The position numbers were made by a program, and so were the translations under genes. Of a stretch of DNA of 64,000 nucleotides, positions 60,502 to 64,000 are shown one piece after another (position 1 is the first letter of the stretch; every line of letters starts with the position of its first letter). The notes under the pieces were generated by a model. It did no database searches, was not told the origin of the DNA, and was given only the letters and a program-made list of their open reading frames with translations. Origin of the DNA: Chromatiaceae bacterium (GTDB taxonomy: Bacteria > Pseudomonadota > Gammaproteobacteria > Chromatiales > Chromatiaceae); the NCBI GenBank assembly GCA_024235415.1, contig JACKML010000006.1:62001-126000 (forward strand). Reading direction: 5' to 3'.

Positions 60502-62406
60502 ATGGAAATCGCCGAAGTACTCGGGCCCGATGGCTTGCTGGCACGTTCGATCGATGGCTTCGCGTATCGATCGCAGCAACTGGGCATGGCCGAGGCAGTG
60601 GCCGCAGCGCTCGATCAGGGCGGCAGCCTGGTCGCCGAGGCCGGCACCGGCACCGGCAAGACCTTCGCGTACCTGGTGCCGGCGCTGTTGTCCGGCCAGA
60701 AGGTGATCATCTCCACCGGCACACGCAATCTGCAGGACCAGCTGTTCCTGCGCGATCTGCCGCGCCTGCGCGAGGCCATGGCCAGCCCGGCGCGGGTCGC
60801 GCTGCTCAAGGGCCGGGCCAACTACCTGTGCATCCACCGCATGGAATCGGCGATGCTGGATGCCCGCGGCCAGCGTCGCGAAGATCTGCGCTGGCTGCTC
60901 AAGGTACGCGACTGGTCGGCGCACACCGATCGTGGCGACATCAGCGAACTCGGAGATGTCCCCGAGGATGCTGCGATCTGGCCACTGGTCACCTCGACCA
61001 CCGACAACTGCCTGGGACAGGAGTGCAGTGCCTGGAGCCGCTGCCACCTTGTCGAGGCACGGCGGCGTGCCCAGGAGGCCGACGTGGTGGTGGTCAATCA
61101 TCATCTGCTGTGCGCCGATTTTTCGCTCAAGGACGATGGTTTCGGTGAGCTGCTGCCAGCCGCCGATGCGTTCATCGTCGATGAGGCCCACCAGCTGCCC
61201 GAGGTCGCAAGCAATTTCTTTGGCACCACGGTAAGCACGCGGCAGATCCTCGATCTGATGCGCGATACCCAGGCCGAGTACCACCGCGAGGCCGGCGACC
61301 TGCCGAAGCTGCTGGAGCATCTGGACGTCGTGTCCAAGTCGGCACGTGACCTGCGCCTCGCTTTCGGACAGACACTGCGGCGCGGTCCGTGGAATGAGAT
61401 CGAGGCCGACTCCGCGGTGACGCAGGCGTTGGACGACTGCCGTGATCGCCTGGATGAGCTGCACGGCATGCTTGAGGCGATCCAGGGACGGGGCAAGGGC
61501 CTGGATGCCTGCCTGGCGCGCTGCGAGGGGCTTGGCCGGCAGATCGACGGCCTGGTCAGCCCCGAAGAGGGCGGCGATGTGATCCGCTGGTTCGAGACGC
61601 ACCCGCAGAGCCTGCGCCTGAACAGCACGCCGCTGGATGTCGCCGACGTGTTTCGGTTGCAGATGCAGCGGCACCCGGCTTCCTGGATATTCACCTCGGC
61701 AACCCTGGCGGTAGGCGACAGTTTCGAACACTTCCAGCGTCAACTCGGCCTTGACGATGCCCTGACGTGCAAGTGGGACAGTCCGTTCGACTACTCAAAC
61801 CAGGCGCTGTGGTACGTGCCGCGCGGTATGCCGCAACCCAGCGATCCCGGGTACACCCAGGCAGTGGTCGAGCTGGTGCTGCCGATCGTCGAGGCGAGCG
61901 CAGGCCGCGCATTCCTGCTTTTCACCAGCCATCGCGCGTTGCGCGAGGCCGCCGACCTGCTGCACGAGCGTCTGACTTTTCCCCTGCTGGTCCAGGGCAG
62001 TGCGCCCAAGGCCGAACTGCTGGAACGCTTCGTCGAGCATGGCAATGCGGTGCTGCTCGGTACAGCGAGTTTCTGGGAGGGCGTGGACGTACGTGGTGAA
62101 GCGCTGTCCGTGGTGATTATCGACAAACTGCCGTTTGCCTCGCCCGGTGACCCGGTGCTGCAGGCGCGCCTCGACGCGGTCAGACGAAGCGGCGGCAACC
62201 CGTTCATGCAGCACCAGGTTCCGCAGGCGGCGATTGCGCTCAAGCAGGGCGCAGGGCGACTGATCCGCGACGTCACCGATCGAGGCGTGCTGGTGTTGTG
62301 CGACCCGCGGTTGCTGAAGAAAGGCTATGGACAGACTTTTCTCGACGCCATGCCGCCGTTCGCCCGTACGCGCGACCTTGAGCAGGTGCTGGCGTTTTTT
62401 CGGTAG
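60502..62406 (+). CDS. yoaA: DinG-family ATP-dependent DNA helicase YoaA
   Basis: An iron-sulfur superfamily 2 helicase related to DinG and XPD, 634 aa. Walker A is EAGTGTGKT (about residue 47), the DEAH box DEAHQLPE (about 227), and motif VI QGAGRLIRDVTDRG near the C-terminus. Cysteines between motifs I and II (ANYLCIH, NCLGQECS, SRCH) can hold the 4Fe-4S cluster. In E. coli YoaA works with a DNA polymerase subunit in repair. It follows the nuclease-like gene by 9 nt. Confidence 0.93.
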   Translation: MEIAEVLGPDGLLARSIDGFAYRSQQLGMAEAVAAALDQGGSLVAEAGTGTGKTFAYLVPALLSGQKVIISTGTRNLQDQLFLRDLPRLREAMASPARVALLKGRANYLCIHRMESAMLDARGQRREDLRWLLKVRDWSAHTDRGDISELGDVPEDAAIWPLVTSTTDNCLGQECSAWSRCHLVEARRRAQEADVVVVNHHLLCADFSLKDDGFGELLPAADAFIVDEAHQLPEVASNFFGTTVSTRQILDLMRDTQAEYHREAGDLPKLLEHLDVVSKSARDLRLAFGQTLRRGPWNEIEADSAVTQALDDCRDRLDELHGMLEAIQGRGKGLDACLARCEGLGRQIDGLVSPEEGGDVIRWFETHPQSLRLNSTPLDVADVFRLQMQRHPASWIFTSATLAVGDSFEHFQRQLGLDDALTCKWDSPFDYSNQALWYVPRGMPQPSDPGYTQAVVELVLPIVEASAGRAFLLFTSHRALREAADLLHERLTFPLLVQGSAPKAELLERFVEHGNAVLLGTASFWEGVDVRGEALSVVIIDKLPFASPGDPVLQARLDAVRRSGGNPFMQHQVPQAAIALKQGAGRLIRDVTDRGVLVLCDPRLLKKGYGQTFLDAMPPFARTRDLEQVLAFFR

Positions 62407-62440
62407 ACTGCGGCACAAACCAGGCAGACGCGGAGATTGC

Positions 62441-63031
62441 ATGTTCACTCGACGACCGGGAAGCCAGCGGTTGCTGTTGCCAACACTGTTGCTGGCAATG
62501 ATCGGTGCTGTGTCGGCAAGTGCAGACGGCAGCGATGTGGTGCCGACGCGGGACCCGGCGACTGGCCTGATGAGCTGGAAGTACGAAGGCGATGGCCTGG
62601 GTATCGAGCTGCTGCAGGTGCCGCCGGATTTCATCCGCGCCAGCTACTCGGCACGCGACCTGCCGGCTGCGGTGTCGGAGGCGGTGGCGACGCGTTGCGT
62701 GTTCGGCACCATCGTTCGCAACATCTCGGACAGGCAATTGCAGTACCGTGTCGCGGACTGGCGGTATACGGCCGCAGACGGTATCGAGAAGCCGATCAAG
62801 ACCAAGAGCGAGTGGCTCGAGGAATGGCACGGCATGGGCGTGCGCTTCAGCTGGTCGATCCTGGCCGATGATTCGGTATTCGCGGTCGGGGACTGGATTC
62901 AGGGATTTACGACGATGCCGGAACCACACGGCAGCGTGGTCAACTTGCGTGTGGTGTGGTCGATCGAGGGAGTCCGTTATGAAAAATGGTTGCCGAATCT
63001 GCAATGTGCGCCAGCGCCTGCGGCGGGTTGA
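62441..63031 (+). CDS. Periplasmic protein of unknown function
   Basis: A 196-residue protein with a signal peptide (about 1-29, VSASA). The mature domain contains a cysteine in TRCVFGT and another near the C-terminus (LQCAPAP), with a central RVADWRYTAADG and WHGMGVRFSWS core. I do not recognise the family. The ATG at 62441 has a GGAG site. Its end overlaps the TlpA-like gene by 53 nt, so the two are surely cotranscribed and the thioredoxin may act on its cysteines. Confidence 0.75.
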   Translation: MFTRRPGSQRLLLPTLLLAMIGAVSASADGSDVVPTRDPATGLMSWKYEGDGLGIELLQVPPDFIRASYSARDLPAAVSEAVATRCVFGTIVRNISDRQLQYRVADWRYTAADGIEKPIKTKSEWLEEWHGMGVRFSWSILADDSVFAVGDWIQGFTTMPEPHGSVVNLRVVWSIEGVRYEKWLPNLQCAPAPAAG

Positions 63032-63545
63032 CTGGGGTGTTCTGCTGCTGACTGCATTGATGGCAGCGGCGGCGGGCGCCGCCGAGCTGCCGCCGCTGGG
63101 TCACAGCATGAACCCGGTGTCACCGCCGCTTCCTGCGCCGACGTTCAGCCTGCCGGACATGGACGGGACCGAGCACGAACTCGGCAGCTTTCGCGGCAAG
63201 GTGGTGATGCTCAACTTCTGGGCCACCTGGTGTCCTCCCTGCCGTCGTGAAATGCCGTCGATGCAGCGGCTTTACGACAAGTACAAGGACCGCGGCCTGG
63301 TCGTGGTGGCGGTCAACCAGTGGGAGGATCCCGACCTGGTCTTTCAGTTTTCGGGCAGCCTGAGCCTGGCGCCGGAATTCCCGATCCTGTTCGATCGGGA
63401 GAGCCGTATCGCCGAGCTGTACGCGGTCAAGGGGCTGCCGACGACCTACCTGCTGGACAAGGAAGGCAATATCCGTTTCCAGGCAATCGGTGGACGTGAG
63501 TTCGATCATCCGGATGTCGAGGCCCTGATCGAAAGCCTGCTGTGA
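62979..63545 (+). CDS. TlpA-like periplasmic thioredoxin
   Basis: A 188-residue exported disulfide reductant. A signal or anchor helix (about 17-36) precedes a thioredoxin fold with the active site WCPPC (about 84-88) and the cis-proline in GLPTTYLLD. The ATG at 62979 has GAGGGAG upstream and lies inside the end of the previous gene, so the long frame extending to 62592 is a shadow. It probably reduces partner proteins in cytochrome maturation or in the adjoining unknown protein. Confidence 0.92.
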   Translation: MKNGCRICNVRQRLRRVDWGVLLLTALMAAAAGAAELPPLGHSMNPVSPPLPAPTFSLPDMDGTEHELGSFRGKVVMLNFWATWCPPCRREMPSMQRLYDKYKDRGLVVVAVNQWEDPDLVFQFSGSLSLAPEFPILFDRESRIAELYAVKGLPTTYLLDKEGNIRFQAIGGREFDHPDVEALIESLL

Positions 63546-63600
63546 GGCCCACTGCACAGGCGAGGCGGGGCTGCAAAAACTTACGGCAACGGGTGCCCTG

Positions 63601-64000
63601 ATGTCTCCACGCAAGCTTGTGAATGGACTTCGCTTCGACAATCTCCGGGGTGATGTCTACGGTGGACTGACCGCTGCTGTCGTAGCGCTGCCGCTGGCGC
63701 TGGCGTTCGGTGTTTCGTCGGGTGCGGGGCCGATTGCGGGCGTGTACGGCGCCATCTGCGTCGGCTTTTTTGCCGCGCTGTTTGGCGGTACCCCGGCGCA
63801 GGTGTCCGGCCCCACTGGCCCCATGACTGTGGTCATGGCGGCGATCTTTACCCAGTACACCTCGCTGTATCCGGGCGATCCGGCACACGGTGCGGCGCTG
63901 GCATTCACTGTGGTGATGATGGGCGGCGTCATGCAGCTGGCCTTCGGTCTGCTGCGTTTCGGCAGGTTCATCGAACTGGTGCCGCTGCCGGTGGTGTCCG
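63601..64000 (+). CDS. SulP family inorganic anion transporter, N-terminal part (3' end outside window)
   Basis: The frame is open from ATG 63601 to the window edge, giving the first 133 residues. It starts MSPRKLVNGLRFDNLRGDVYGG and continues with the SulP hallmark of the first helix (ALPLALAFGVSSG) and the AQVSGPTGPMTVV motif. Family members move sulfate, bicarbonate or other anions through the inner membrane. The missing C-terminal STAS domain cannot be checked. It follows the thioredoxin gene by 55 nt. Confidence 0.9.
   Translation, partial: MSPRKLVNGLRFDNLRGDVYGGLTAAVVALPLALAFGVSSGAGPIAGVYGAICVGFFAALFGGTPAQVSGPTGPMTVVMAAIFTQYTSLYPGDPAHGAALAFTVVMMGGVMQLAFGLLRFGRFIELVPLPVVS

Noticed and set aside
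62592..62978. Extension of the TlpA-like gene to a 317-aa protein
   Set aside because: The added part is an Arg/Ser-rich shadow of the preceding periplasmic-protein gene. The ATG at 62979 has a proper ribosome site and signal helix.
1..64000. tRNA, rRNA, CRISPR array, insertion sequence or prophage
   Set aside because: No T-arm-like consensus, repeat-spacer pattern, transposase or phage gene was found by reading. A tRNAscan or CRISPR search would be decisive.

Overview
This is a GC-rich chromosomal window whose gene content and order point to a free-living or marine-type gammaproteobacterium, probably near the Chromatiales. The evidence is the block glyA-nrdR-ribD-ribE-ribBA-ribH-nusB-thiL-pgpA, the parE/parC pair, a YoaA-type helicase, a bifunctional PBP1b, and a Gram-negative dedicated sortase locus. 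I cannot assign a genus. I see no rRNA, tRNA, insertion sequence, prophage or CRISPR array. Nearly all the DNA is coding and genes often overlap by 4 nt.

Left part (1-16.0 kb): the end of glyA, then a riboflavin/thiamine/phospholipid block (nrdR, ribD, ribE, ribBA-type, ribH, nusB, thiL, pgpA). It is interrupted by a chemoreceptor gene and by a patatin/class II aldolase pair on the minus strand. A periplasmic aspartic protease, folE2, the xseB-ispA pair, a CNP1-like secreted protein and parE follow.

Middle part (16.2-38.6 kb): exported redox and signalling genes. A diheme cytochrome c fused to a DUF302 domain is followed by a second DUF302-like protein. Next comes a set of substrate-binding protein, outer-membrane porin and membrane GGDEF-EAL protein. 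After an unknown secreted protein lies a fused FAD-oxidoreductase/SelD. Three HDOD proteins follow, two of them tandem paralogues. A metallo-beta-lactamase fold hydrolase and a TSUP permease precede a minus-strand operon of CHASE/five-PAS histidine kinase, single-domain response regulator, and REC-REC-PAS-GAF-PAS-GGDEF-EAL protein.

Right part (38.8-64 kb): parC, a lipoprotein, and an ABC-2 exporter. Next are a cytochrome b561/PepSY/two-component operon and a neighbouring EF-hand gene; their promoters carry the same kind of 11-bp direct repeat. Further on are a mutarotase, a REP-like double hairpin, and a complete proteobacterial dedicated sortase system (kinase and regulator divergent from a VIT/vWA target and class GN sortase). 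The window ends with a GGDEF protein, mrcB, a TPR lipoprotein, a nuclease-like hypothetical protein, yoaA, a TlpA-like thioredoxin and the start of a SulP transporter.

Three themes recur. The first is second-messenger and two-component signalling: three GGDEF or GGDEF-EAL proteins, four histidine kinases or receptors, and three HDOD proteins. The second is envelope redox chemistry. The third is self-contained modules that pair a sensor with an envelope effector. The best candidates for less-described biology are the sortase locus, the cytochrome-DUF302/binding-protein/porin/GGDEF-EAL stretch, the oxidoreductase-SelD fusion, and the b561-PepSY regulon with its predicted operators.
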